Of a DNA stretch of 64,000 nucleotides, positions 26,298-34,016 are shown piece by piece (positions within the stretch are counted from its first letter, which is position 1; every line of letters starts with the position of its first letter). This stretch comes from Obesumbacterium proteus (GTDB lineage: Bacteria > Pseudomonadota > Gammaproteobacteria > Enterobacterales > Enterobacteriaceae), in the NCBI RefSeq assembly GCF_001586165.1, contig NZ_CP014608.1:2728001-2792000 (forward strand). The letters are read 5' to 3'. The position numbers were made by a program, and so were the translations under genes. Under the pieces are notes generated by a model, which did not search any database, was not told the origin of the DNA, and saw nothing but the letters and a program-made list of their open reading frames with translations.

Positions 26298-26837
26298 ATG
26301 GTAATGCTCGAAACTCAAAGACTAATCATGCGGCAAATAAATGAATCAGACTGGGCGTTTTTCAGCGATCTTTACCGTGATCAGGAAGCCATGGCGCTGA
26401 TTGCCGACACGCAAACAGAACAGCAGATTTTGGCTGCTTTCGAGAGCCGCTTACCTGAATGGCGCAAAGAACTGCCCCAATGGTTGTGTTTGGTCATGAT
26501 TGATCGGGACTCGGGTCAGCGAGTGGGATTAACCGGCTTTGTTTCCGAATGGATGCCACATCGTATAGCTGAAGTCGGTTTTATCATTTCTCCTAGATTT
26601 CAGCGCCAAGGCTATGGCAAAGAATCTCTCACTGCGCTTATTGATTTTGCATTTTCACAATGCGGCTATCACAAGCTAAAAGCGGTGGTGACTTCAGGTA
26701 ATGACGCATCGCGGGGATTGCTCATGCGCAGCGGCTTTCAGCAGGAAGGCTGCTTAAGACAGAATTATTTTCTACAGGGAAAATGGCATGATGACTGGGT
26801 TTTCGGCTTGTTGGCCGAGGAATATAGCAGGGGCTAA
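26298..26837 (+). CDS. GNAT acetyltransferase, RimJ/RimL-like
   Basis: A 179-residue GNAT-fold N-acetyltransferase. The opening LETQRLIMRQINESDWAFF is typical of the RimJ/RimL group, and the acetyl-CoA loop is SPRFQRQGYGKESLTAL near residue 110. The C-terminal RSGFQQEGCLRQNYFLQGKWHDDW is also family-like. The acceptor (protein N-terminus, antibiotic or small amine) cannot be told. AAGGA at 26286-26290 precedes the ATG. The gene sits between two copies of the rimO 5' region, and its stop codon lies inside a hairpin found again at 28579. Confidence 0.85.
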   Translation: MVMLETQRLIMRQINESDWAFFSDLYRDQEAMALIADTQTEQQILAAFESRLPEWRKELPQWLCLVMIDRDSGQRVGLTGFVSEWMPHRIAEVGFIISPRFQRQGYGKESLTALIDFAFSQCGYHKLKAVVTSGNDASRGLLMRSGFQQEGCLRQNYFLQGKWHDDWVFGLLAEEYSRG

Positions 26838-26849
26838 CCCCTGCTATAT
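26822..26849 (+). terminator. Hairpin at the end of the GNAT gene
   Basis: ATATAGCAGGGG-CTAA-CCCCTGCTATAT, a perfect 12-base stem. The TAA stop of the GNAT gene straddles its loop. The core TAGCAGGGGCTAACCCCTGC occurs again at 28579-28600. The T run is poor (ATCTTGATT). Confidence 0.65.
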
Positions 26850-26884
26850 CTTGATTCGATTAAAAAATTATCCTTAGTGTATGA

Positions 26885-27014
26885 CTTGATTTTTTGGACA
26901 ACCCAGCACGAAGCCAATACGCGATTGGTGCATGTATTACGCTCACAAAATGTTCAAAGAATCATCGCGGCTGCGATTTATACGGGAATTTATTTTGTCT
27001 CTAGTTTTTATCAT
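26885..27014. repeat. Direct repeat copy 2: relic of the rimO 5' end
   Basis: It aligns to 26084-26215 at a constant offset of about 800 bases. The part matching rimO codons is decayed, while the upstream non-coding part is nearly identical (GCTCACAAAATGTTCAAAGA shared). Its far end forms the last codons and stop of the AraC-type gene. Confidence 0.9.
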
Positions 27015-27885
27015 TGTGAGGAGGCATCACTGGAGTTAAATTCAAGACTTGGTCGGTATTATTATTTTTATTTGGATTGCTATGCAGTTTCATTGCTTGC
27101 CGCAATGCGCTTGGTGTGAGGACAAAATGTTGAGCAAAACGGGCGCTAAAACGTGAGGCGCAGCTGTATCCTCCCTGAAATGCGATTTCTCCAATGCTGT
27201 GTGTACTGCTTTGTAGTTCATATAGCGCTTTTCCCATACGAACGCTTTCGAGAATGGAGCGAAAACCTTGATTTTCGGCTGCCAAACGTCGCCTCAGCGT
27301 TGAACTCCCTAAATGTAATTGCTGAGCAACATCATTAACGCTCCAGCTACGAGCGGGATCTCTGAGTAAAACCTGCTGTACTTGAGCTGTGAGAGGATCA
27401 TTTCTATTCCGAAATAATATTTCGCCATGCCCAGAAAGTGATAATGCTAATAATACGCCGTAAAGCTGGTGCTGTTGGAGCTGCATTGGAGTGCCAGCTT
27501 GTAACGTATTTAATAGCCCCTGCCACATCAGTTGAATATTGCCATCAAAGGGAATACACAATTGGCTCATGCTGGGCTCTAATGTTGCAGGGGAGTACAA
27601 TTGTCTAAATTTACGCAGCAGGAGTTCGGGGACATATATCATGTCTGAAATATATAATCCTTGCCGTGGTGTATTGGCGATGCTTATCTCAGCCCCAGCA
27701 GGGAACAGAATGAGCGAATGAGGGGTCGCTATTTCAACGTGATCCCCCCATTGCACTGTTTTGCTGCCGACACGAACATGACACAACGCAGGTGTGAATA
27801 AAGTGATTCTATGTAAGCTATGAGCGCAGCGTGCGATTATTTCTTGGTTAGTTAATCGTTGTTCAGTGTGGCTGATTGCATACAT
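27001..27885 (-). CDS. AraC-family transcriptional regulator
   Basis: A 294-residue regulator with a cupin-like sensor N-terminus (TPALCHVRVGSKTVQW, LILFPAGAEISI) and two C-terminal AraC helix-turn-helices: SVNDVAQQLHLGSSTLRRRLAAENQGF and IGEIAFQGGYSCASRFSARFAQHFVLTPSALRQ, roughly residues 180-268. A 27-residue asparagine-rich tail follows the usual family end; its last codons come from the duplicated rimO region. It starts one base after the stop of the upstream YbhB/YbcL gene, so the two form an operon. Confidence 0.86.
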   Translation of the reverse strand: MYAISHTEQRLTNQEIIARCAHSLHRITLFTPALCHVRVGSKTVQWGDHVEIATPHSLILFPAGAEISIANTPRQGLYISDMIYVPELLLRKFRQLYSPATLEPSMSQLCIPFDGNIQLMWQGLLNTLQAGTPMQLQQHQLYGVLLALSLSGHGEILFRNRNDPLTAQVQQVLLRDPARSWSVNDVAQQLHLGSSTLRRRLAAENQGFRSILESVRMGKALYELQSSTHSIGEIAFQGGYSCASRFSARFAQHFVLTPSALRQAMKLHSNPNKNNNTDQVLNLTPVMPPHNDKN

Positions 27886-27886
27886 A

Positions 27887-28435
27887 TTATCGCCCGTAGT
27901 TTGGAGTAAGTTCCGCGCGAGCTAAGACGTTTTCATTCAGCATGAAACCCACTAAAGCGCCGCTGGATTGGTTATCAATCGGTAATTTATCAGTTTTCAA
28001 TGCCCAGATGGTAAAACGGTAGTCGTGTGGTTTATCGCCCGCTGGCGGGCAAGCACCGCCGAATCCGGCATAACCAAAATCATTGCGGCCTTGAACTGCG
28101 CCAGTCGGCATGTTTTTGCCATTTTGAGCTCCAGCATTAGCGGGTAAACTTCGAATATTGGCTGGAATATTTGCTACAGTCCAATGCCACCAACCACTGC
28201 TAGTTGGAGCATCAGGGTCGTATGCCGTAATGGCAAAACTCTTTGTGCCAATGGGAGGATTCGTCCAGGATAGTTGCGGTGATGTATTCTTTCCATCACA
28301 GCCAAAGCCTTTATATATCTGCGATAGTTTTAATGAATTGCCGTTCTGCATATCAGCACTGTGTAAAGTAAAGGTCTGGGCATATGCGCTTAAAGATGAA
28401 ACTGTTAGCGCTATAGCTAAAATAGTTTTGTTCAT
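27887..28435 (-). CDS. YbhB/YbcL-family (PEBP/Raf kinase inhibitor-like) exported protein
   Basis: A 182-residue protein with a Sec signal (TILAIALTVSSLSAYA, cleavage before QTF). The phosphatidylethanolamine-binding-protein fold is marked by YDPDAPTSSGWWHWTVANIP and PHDYRFTIWALKT. The exported members resemble E. coli YbcL, whose variant in uropathogens dampens neutrophil migration; nothing here shows that activity. It is the first gene of a two-gene unit with an AraC-type regulator. Confidence 0.85.
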   Translation of the reverse strand: MNKTILAIALTVSSLSAYAQTFTLHSADMQNGNSLKLSQIYKGFGCDGKNTSPQLSWTNPPIGTKSFAITAYDPDAPTSSGWWHWTVANIPANIRSLPANAGAQNGKNMPTGAVQGRNDFGYAGFGGACPPAGDKPHDYRFTIWALKTDKLPIDNQSSGALVGFMLNENVLARAELTPNYGR

Positions 28436-28578
28436 TTTATGTCTCCCGTGGTTTGTATGAATACAATAACCAAAGAGAAAGACGTGAATTATGCAGAAAC
28501 GCTCTGATCATATGCAGGAATGTGCATTAGGTACGATAAGCACAAAGATTTACACATTACTCATTTTTGAACAATGAA

Positions 28579-28600
28579 TAGCAGGGGCTAACCCCTGCTA
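28579..28600 (-). terminator. Hairpin after the MFS gene, second copy
   Basis: TAGCAGGGG-CTAA-CCCCTGCTA, identical in its 20-base core to the hairpin at 26824-26845. It starts 13 bases past the MFS stop on the minus strand. The T run is weak. Confidence 0.6.
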
Positions 28601-28612
28601 TGATTCGATTTA

Positions 28613-29809
28613 TTATTCAGCTAATTTCCTTTTCACAAATAGCTGAACGCAAAGAAGAAGCACCAATATTCCGGCGATAACCAGCAAATGCTCGATGCGG
28701 AAATGATCGGCAAGCGGGCCGAACAGCACCATACCCAGCGGCAAAGCGCAGCAGTTGGCGACCTGCACCAAGCTGAAAATTCTACCGTGCATTTCGGGTA
28801 TCACTTTCTCCTGTAGCAGAGAAGTCACCGGCGCGTTAAAGCACGGCATGGTGATCCCTATCAGGAAATTAAAAGCCAGATAAATGCTGAATAGGGGCGC
28901 ACAGCCCAGTGCGATCATGAAAAAACCATAGGCACCGCCAGCGAATAAGGTGGTGCGTAGGCGACTGGAAAATCCTCCCCACATCGCAATCAATATCCCG
29001 CCCGCAATAGCGCCGCTGCTAAAGGCCATTTCATTGATGGCTAATCGCCATGCCTCTGGGCCAAACGAACGGCTGACCATCAGGGGCGTCATAAATGCCG
29101 CAGGACTTATCAAGATCATCATGGCGATCAAGAACATAATCAGATAGCGGATAAACGGGTTTTGTCGCAGATAGTGGAAACCTTCACCGATAGCCTTGAT
29201 GGTTGATTTATCGTCAAGATTGTCGTTTGTGAGTTTGGCGAGCTTTAACATCGACATCAACGCTAAGCCAATTGCGGCGGTAATGATGTCGGCGAAGAAG
29301 ATTTTCTCGATAGAGAAATAAGCATACAGAACGCCACTGGCCGCTGGTGCAATCAGCATATTCAACGAACTTAAGGTGCTGTTGATTCCATTTATTTTTA
29401 TCAAACGGTCCTTCGGCACCAACTGAGGAATGATCGCATTCACGGTTGGAGTTTGAATTCCCGTACCAAAGGAACGAACGGCCAATACGGCAAAGATCAG
29501 CCATAGCGGCTTGTATCCTAAGATAAATGAAACAGCCAGCAGCAGCGTCACCAGCGCGATAACCGCATCTGAAATCATGCTGACATACTTGCGGTTATAG
29601 CGGTCTACCCACACTCCGGCAAACAGCGAAATAATGAGCTGAGGTAAAAAACCGCACAGCGTCGAAATGGTGATCATCAGCCCTGAGGAGGTGGTCAGCG
29701 TGATATACCAAATAATGGCGTATTGCACGATGGATGAGCCAAGCAGAGTTACTGTTTGGGCTGAGAGGAAAAGGGTGATGTCCTTTTTCCAATGAAGTTG
29801 TTGCGTCAT
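28613..29809 (-). CDS. MFS transporter, DHA3/macrolide-efflux-like
   Basis: A 398-residue, twelve-helix inner-membrane transporter. The loop motif AGVWVDRYNRKYVSMISD between helices 2 and 3 is the MFS signature, and the general layout is like Mef-type and related drug exporters. ATG 29809 is preferred to TTG 29824, though ribosome sites for both are weak. The gene stands behind a ~340-base transcribed leader that contains short ORFs and a terminator just before its start, which suggests inducible expression by antitermination. Substrate unknown. Confidence 0.8.
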   Translation of the reverse strand: MTQQLHWKKDITLFLSAQTVTLLGSSIVQYAIIWYITLTTSSGLMITISTLCGFLPQLIISLFAGVWVDRYNRKYVSMISDAVIALVTLLLAVSFILGYKPLWLIFAVLAVRSFGTGIQTPTVNAIIPQLVPKDRLIKINGINSTLSSLNMLIAPAASGVLYAYFSIEKIFFADIITAAIGLALMSMLKLAKLTNDNLDDKSTIKAIGEGFHYLRQNPFIRYLIMFLIAMMILISPAAFMTPLMVSRSFGPEAWRLAINEMAFSSGAIAGGILIAMWGGFSSRLRTTLFAGGAYGFFMIALGCAPLFSIYLAFNFLIGITMPCFNAPVTSLLQEKVIPEMHGRIFSLVQVANCCALPLGMVLFGPLADHFRIEHLLVIAGILVLLLCVQLFVKRKLAE

Positions 29810-29833
29810 GGTATTGATACTCAAGTTTTTTCG

Positions 29834-29870
29834 ATAAAAAAGCCGGTTCGCACTGCTGGCGGCCCGGCTT
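29834..29870 (-). terminator. Terminator in the MFS leader (possible attenuator)
   Basis: On the minus strand AAGCCGG (29870-29864), a 17-base inner part, CCGGCTT (29846-29840), then TTTTATC. It lies 25 bases upstream of the MFS start, so it ends transcription before the gene unless overridden. Confidence 0.75.
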
Positions 29871-29879
29871 AAAGATTGT

Positions 29880-29915
29880 CTATTTCAACAATCCGTCACG
29901 GATGTTTTGCAACAT
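29880..29915 (-). CDS. Candidate leader ORF, MLQNIRDGLLK
   Basis: An 11-codon frame whose ATG overlaps the TGA of the preceding mini-ORF (TGATG). It stops ten bases before the terminator stem. Such coupling is typical of attenuator leader peptides. It has no ribosome site of its own. Speculative. Confidence 0.3.
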   Translation of the reverse strand: MLQNIRDGLLK

Positions 29916-29947
29916 CAAGGCCACAGATAAAGCGTGGCAAGAGACAT
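29915..29947 (-). CDS. Candidate leader ORF, MSLATLYLWP
   Basis: A ten-codon frame with a plausible AAGGG ribosome site four bases before its ATG. It overlaps the next mini-ORF by one base. The codons lie within two small hairpins (GCCAC/GTGGC and GATGTT/AACATC). Speculative but better supported than its partner. Confidence 0.35.
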   Translation of the reverse strand: MSLATLYLWP

Positions 29948-30039
29948 AAACCCTTAATTTCAGCTAGCAGAAAGCGACGTAACTAAACGACAGATAACCT
30001 GCTGGCTGATGAAGAGTTTAAGCAGCGGATGGCTGCTGA

Positions 30040-30120
30040 TTAGGCTCCGAACAACGCTTCATCTTTCGATTGCGCGGAGCTTCGTCTGGTGACGGACTTT
30101 TTGAAGTAGGTACAAACCAT
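30040..30120 (-). CDS. Candidate 26-residue leader peptide
   Basis: ATG 30120 opens a 26-codon frame beginning MVCTYFKKSVTRRSSAQS and ending ALFGA, rich in basic and serine residues. It begins about 40 bases after the predicted transcription start. The ribosome site is weak. Its end lies in a structured part of the leader (GGAGC pairs). It is not recognised as a known leader. Confidence 0.35.
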   Translation of the reverse strand: MVCTYFKKSVTRRSSAQSKDEALFGA

Positions 30121-30167
30121 GAAAACACTCGATACCAAGAGATAAATTCTCTTTAGATTAGGTGCGA

Positions 30168-30196
30168 ATTATATCTTCGGAATATGGTTTGGGCAA
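30168..30196 (-). promoter_or_regulatory. Predicted promoter of the MFS leader
   Basis: On the minus strand TTGCCC (30191-30196), exactly 17 bases, then a perfect TATAAT (30168-30173). Predicted start near 30161, giving a leader of about 350 bases before the MFS ATG. Confidence 0.6.
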
Positions 30197-30214
30197 ATCG
30201 TGGCCTTTTGATGG

Positions 30215-31033
30215 CTACTCGAGGCTGAGAATATCGCCGGTATTCAGTGGTTGGGCGTTTAACCAGAGGCGACCCCAGCCACCGGTACAGTGGCAGCCAT
30301 AAATGAGGTTGATTTTTTGCTGTTGGAAATAGCGTCGGGTGCGGAGCATCTCTGGCAAACCAGCGCTGCGTAAATGCAGACCGCCGATAACGGCGCTGAC
30401 TTTTTCTTCACCGGCGATCTGCTTGGCATAGTCAATGATATCGCAGATGCCTGAATGCGAGCAGCCCACAATAATCACTAAACCTTGGCTTCCACGCCAG
30501 ATCAAACAGCTATCGTCTCTGACATAGTCAGTTTCATAACCCGTATTATTTTCAATTAAGCCGAAGCGTTTATTGGGATTGCTGCGGGGGATCTCTCCGG
30601 CAAAAATAAAGCGCGTGCCGATATTCACCTGTTGGCGTGAAAGCTGAAAGGGGAAATGGGTTTGCAGCTGCGTTTTGTTATTTTCAGGAGATATCTTTTT
30701 TATTTTAATGGCGCGAGAGCCAATGAATCCCCCCGCGTAGCGAGTGAGAAACACATCGGGGTGACAAATGACCTCTGGCTTGTGCGGTGTGTAAGGGATC
30801 AGAAAGGGGAGTCCACCAAAGTGATCGTAATGCCCGTGTGAAAGTACCACGGAAGAGGTGGTGCTTAAATCTATTCCTAAGCGTTGTGCGTTATGGCAAA
30901 AACGCTGATCCTGCCCCGTATCAAATAGTATCCGTTGTTCGCCATCGTCCAGCCATAAACTTAATCCTACGCCGCTGTTTAAATTAGCGTGACGAGTGTG
31001 ATTTTCTAGCAGAACCGTAATCTTAAGCGACAT
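30215..31033 (-). CDS. MBL-fold metallo-hydrolase
   Basis: A 272-residue metallo-beta-lactamase-fold protein. The metal motif HXHXDH is in VVLSHGHYDHFGGLPF near residue 65. Other ligand regions are VGCSHSGICDIIDYA and a C-terminal YGCHCTGG. The pattern GCSHSGI with a C-terminal HCTG resembles the family named for archaeal dihydropterin-ribofuranosylaminobenzene phosphate synthase, a catch-all label with no proven bacterial reaction. It has no signal peptide. It follows the leucine-rich-repeat gene by 38 bases on the same strand. Confidence 0.82.
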   Translation of the reverse strand: MSLKITVLLENHTRHANLNSGVGLSLWLDDGEQRILFDTGQDQRFCHNAQRLGIDLSTTSSVVLSHGHYDHFGGLPFLIPYTPHKPEVICHPDVFLTRYAGGFIGSRAIKIKKISPENNKTQLQTHFPFQLSRQQVNIGTRFIFAGEIPRSNPNKRFGLIENNTGYETDYVRDDSCLIWRGSQGLVIIVGCSHSGICDIIDYAKQIAGEEKVSAVIGGLHLRSAGLPEMLRTRRYFQQQKINLIYGCHCTGGWGRLWLNAQPLNTGDILSLE

Positions 31034-31071
31034 CTGTTATTTGTCCGCACAGTTGATAACGACTCACCAAA

Positions 31072-31965
31072 CTAGATGTGAATCAGGCAGCCGTTTTCTT
31101 CGAGCTGAGCCAGCCGCGCCGGATAGTGGCTAAATGAATTCCAACGCAGATCGAGTCGTTTAAGATTCTTGAGCGTATAGATACTGTCTGGTAACGACGT
31201 GAGATTGTTTGCCCGCAGATCCAGCGTTTGTAGCTGGGTAAGAGCGGCAATACTTTCTGGTAATTCAGACAGGCTATTAAATCTGAAATTAAGATCCTGC
31301 AAACGGCTTAATTGCGTTAGGGCATCCGGAATCGATTTAATGCGGTTACCCGATATATTTAGCACGCGTAGCTGAGTGAGCTGATTGATTTGGTCTGGGA
31401 ACTGGCTGAGATGATTGTTCATTAAGTGCAGTTCTTTGAGATTGGTCAGCTCACCAATCTTTTCAGCAAACAACGCTATTTTATTATTGTATAAGCGCAG
31501 CTCTTCTAAGGCGTGCATGGAAAAAATGGTTTCAGGGATGCGGGTGAGATGGTTATCCGTAATATTCAGGTAGCGCAGATTATGTAACGCTGACAACGTT
31601 GCTGGAATATCGTTGAGCTGGTTATTGCTTAAATAGAGATAGACCAATTCAGTTAACTGCCCGAGCGTGCTGGGCAATTCAGATAACTTATTATGTCCGA
31701 GGTCGAGCATTTCCAGTGCGCGAAGCTGCCCAATAGAGTCAGGAATATGTGCGATTTGATTACAGGATATATTGAGCACCTGTAGCTTCGTTAAGCTGTC
31801 AATTTGCTCGGGATAGTGACGCAGCTGGTTGTTATAGACGCTAAGCCCCGTCAGCCCTTCATCCAATTTAATATTATCAATCTGCTCAAGTTGTTGATTA
31901 TCAAGATTGAGAAACCGCGCGTTAGGCTGTTCAGTCGATGTTATTGAGCGTTGGTGTAATAGCAT
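31072..31965 (-). CDS. Leucine-rich-repeat protein
   Basis: A 297-residue protein made almost wholly of about eleven 23-residue repeats of the form LxxLdLxxNxLxxiPdsIxxLtx, for example LEMLDLGHNKLSELPSTLGQ and LQTLDLRANNLTSLPDSIYT. There is no signal peptide, membrane segment or catalytic domain. An in-frame TTG at 32046 would add 27 residues, but ATG 31965 starts the regular protein; neither has a strong ribosome site. The 23-residue repeat is the SDS22/Ras-suppressor type rather than the 20-22-residue type of IpaH/YopM effectors. Partner and role unknown. Confidence 0.82.
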   Translation of the reverse strand: MLLHQRSITSTEQPNARFLNLDNQQLEQIDNIKLDEGLTGLSVYNNQLRHYPEQIDSLTKLQVLNISCNQIAHIPDSIGQLRALEMLDLGHNKLSELPSTLGQLTELVYLYLSNNQLNDIPATLSALHNLRYLNITDNHLTRIPETIFSMHALEELRLYNNKIALFAEKIGELTNLKELHLMNNHLSQFPDQINQLTQLRVLNISGNRIKSIPDALTQLSRLQDLNFRFNSLSELPESIAALTQLQTLDLRANNLTSLPDSIYTLKNLKRLDLRWNSFSHYPARLAQLEENGCLIHI

Positions 31966-32184
31966 AGGGATGAATCCAATGAGTGAGGCTGGCAGAGGAG
32001 AACACTGTAGCCAGTTTGCCTCGCGATGGAAAGAAAAGGGGAGCAAAACTGAGGGTTCACAAGGATAAAATAAATCCGATGGCGTGTTGATAAACAGTGA
32101 GTTGGCGCACGTTGTTACGATGAATAGCTTCTCATAATGCCACTAACCATCATGTTACTTACGTTGACGAACTCGGGAAGAATA

Positions 32185-32823
32185 ATGGAACCATTACATG
32201 CGGTTTGGGTCACTGTTGGGTTGTTTGTTCTCACCTTTTTTAATCCGGGCGCGAACCTTTTTGTGGTGGTTCAGACGAGCCTATCTTCTGGGCGACGTGC
32301 GGGTGTGCATACAGGATTAGGCGTGGCGCTGGGCGATGCGATTTATTCGGGTCTTGGCCTGTTTGGTATGGTGGCCTTGATGACCCAGTTTGAAAGCCTG
32401 TTCTCAATCATCAAAATAGCAGGCGGTGTGTATCTGCTCTGGTACGCTTACGGCGTTGTCAAAAATCAAAATGATATACAAATTGGCGCGTTGCATACGC
32501 TGGTTCCCGGCGAAGGTGCGGTATTTTTCCGCCGTGGACTGATTACCGATCTTTCTAACCCACAAACTGTGCTGTTTTTTATCAGTATTTTCTCAGTAAC
32601 GCTGAGCGCTGAAACGCCGACTTGGGCTAAGTTATTAACGTGGTTTGGCATTGTGATGAGTTCGGTCATTTGGCGTATTTTCCTCAGTCAGGCTTTTTCT
32701 CTCTCGGTGGTACGCCGTGGTTATTCCCGCATCCAACGCGTAATTAGCAAAGTGATCGGTGCCGTTGTCGGGGCGTTTGCGTTGCGCCTGATTTACGAAG
32801 GTGGCCGCGAGCTTAGCCGTTAA
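32185..32823 (+). CDS. yahN: LysE-family amino-acid exporter YahN
   Basis: A 212-residue inner-membrane protein of the RhtB/LysE family. It matches E. coli YahN over long stretches (TFFNPGANLFVVVQTSL, GRRAGVHTGLGVALGDA, RGLITDLSNPQTVLFFISIF). Six hydrophobic segments are seen. Family members export amino acids such as threonine, homoserine or leucine; the substrate of YahN is unproven. ATG 32185 with GGGAAG at 32175-32180 is chosen over 32137. Confidence 0.88.
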   Translation: MEPLHAVWVTVGLFVLTFFNPGANLFVVVQTSLSSGRRAGVHTGLGVALGDAIYSGLGLFGMVALMTQFESLFSIIKIAGGVYLLWYAYGVVKNQNDIQIGALHTLVPGEGAVFFRRGLITDLSNPQTVLFFISIFSVTLSAETPTWAKLLTWFGIVMSSVIWRIFLSQAFSLSVVRRGYSRIQRVISKVIGAVVGAFALRLIYEGGRELSR

Positions 32824-33263
32824 CGCGAGCTAGCCGTTAAATAGCATCACAGGGATAAGCCGCAACGCCTATTGATATTTCAACTATGCTGTTATTGGGC
32901 GAAAGACAGATATGTTGCGGGATGATAAGTATGACTAATTCACTTTGGGAGTGAGGTTGCTGCTTATTGGTATCGATCGCGGCTTAGGTCACTAAGACGA
33001 TCGTTTTTTTGAGTTGTATGCAAAATTGTTAGATTTATGGTGGGTTATTTAATCAAATAATCAACATTTTGTGCGATCCGTCACACTTACGTAGTTATAA
33101 ACGTCTAGCGATTGTTTTCCTCCCTAATCAGTAAGTTACCCGTAACAATTCATTTTATTCACGCCAAAACTGCCATTTCCAAACGTAGCGTAACGTAAAT
33201 AAATGTTTCATAACAACACATTCAGCAAGGAAATGGTGTTAAATAACTGATAATATTTTGTAG
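32824..33263. other. Intergenic region before the gluconate dehydrogenase genes
   Basis: About 440 bases, AT-rich toward the right. It holds a CRP-like site at 33070-33085 and must contain the dehydrogenase promoter, though no clear -35/-10 pair is evident. No small gene is supported. Confidence 0.5.
33070..33085. promoter_or_regulatory. CRP-like site upstream of gluconate dehydrogenase
   Basis: TGTGC-GATCCG-TCACA matches nine of ten bases of the CRP core TGTGA-N6-TCACA. It lies about 190 bases before the first dehydrogenase gene. Catabolite control would fit a sugar-oxidising enzyme. Confidence 0.5.
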
Positions 33264-34013
33264 ATGGGCGATGTCATGGCAAATGAAAAATCTGGAAGCT
33301 CAAGAAGAGATTTCCTTCTAAAAACAATAACATTAGTACCCGCAGTGGCTATCGGTGGAACAGGTATTGGCTCACTGGCTGCTCCGATGGTTGCGCATGC
33401 AGCCGAACCTAAAACGCCGGAAAAGCATACGGCGCGTGATTACACTCCTACCTTTTTTACTCCTGAAGAATATGCGTTTGTGCAAGCGGCCGCTGCACGC
33501 CTGATCCCGAATGACGATCGCGGCCCCGGCGCGCTAGAAGCAGGCGTGCCTGAATTCATCGATCGCCAAATGAATACCCCGTATGCCACCGGTTCGCAGT
33601 GGTATATGCAGGGGCCATTCAACCCTGATGCGGAACATGACTTTGGTTATCAGCTGCCGTTAACGCCGCAGCAGATTTATCGCTTAGGCGTAGCCGAAGC
33701 CAATGATTACGCCAAAAAACAGGCGGGCAAAATCTTTGCTGAATTACCGCAGGACAAACAGGACGATCTGTTAAGCCAAATGGAAGGTGGAAAAGCGGAA
33801 TTTACTCAGGTTCCGGCCAAGATCTTCTTCTCTTTCTTACTGCAAAATACCCGTGAAGGTTTCTTTAGCGATCCTATCCATGGCGGTAACCAAGGCATGG
33901 TCGGCTGGACGTTAATTAACTTCCCCGGCGCACGTGCAGATTTTATGGACTGGGTAGAGCGCGGTGAACGTTATCCGTTCCCTCCGGTGTCTATTCGCGG
34001 AGAAAGAGGATAA
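33264..34013 (+). CDS. Gluconate 2-dehydrogenase, small (gamma, subunit 3) subunit
   Basis: A 249-residue exported subunit of membrane-bound flavin gluconate dehydrogenase. A twin-arginine signal (SSRRDFLLKTITLVPAVAIGG) lies near residue 18. The body has the gluconate_2-dh3 family segments YTPTFFTPEEYAFVQAAAAR, LIPNDDRGPGALEAGVPEFID and FFSDPIHGGNQGMVGW. This subunit exports and stabilises the flavoprotein. It is the first gene of the trio; ATG 33276 is an alternative start. Confidence 0.88.
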   Translation: MGDVMANEKSGSSRRDFLLKTITLVPAVAIGGTGIGSLAAPMVAHAAEPKTPEKHTARDYTPTFFTPEEYAFVQAAAARLIPNDDRGPGALEAGVPEFIDRQMNTPYATGSQWYMQGPFNPDAEHDFGYQLPLTPQQIYRLGVAEANDYAKKQAGKIFAELPQDKQDDLLSQMEGGKAEFTQVPAKIFFSFLLQNTREGFFSDPIHGGNQGMVGWTLINFPGARADFMDWVERGERYPFPPVSIRGERG

Positions 34014-34016
34014 ATC

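Noticed and set aside
30018..30062. 14-codon ORF (MKRCSEPNQQPSAA) inside the MFS leader
   Set aside because: It overlaps the 26-codon ORF out of frame and has no ribosome site, so it was not listed as a candidate peptide.
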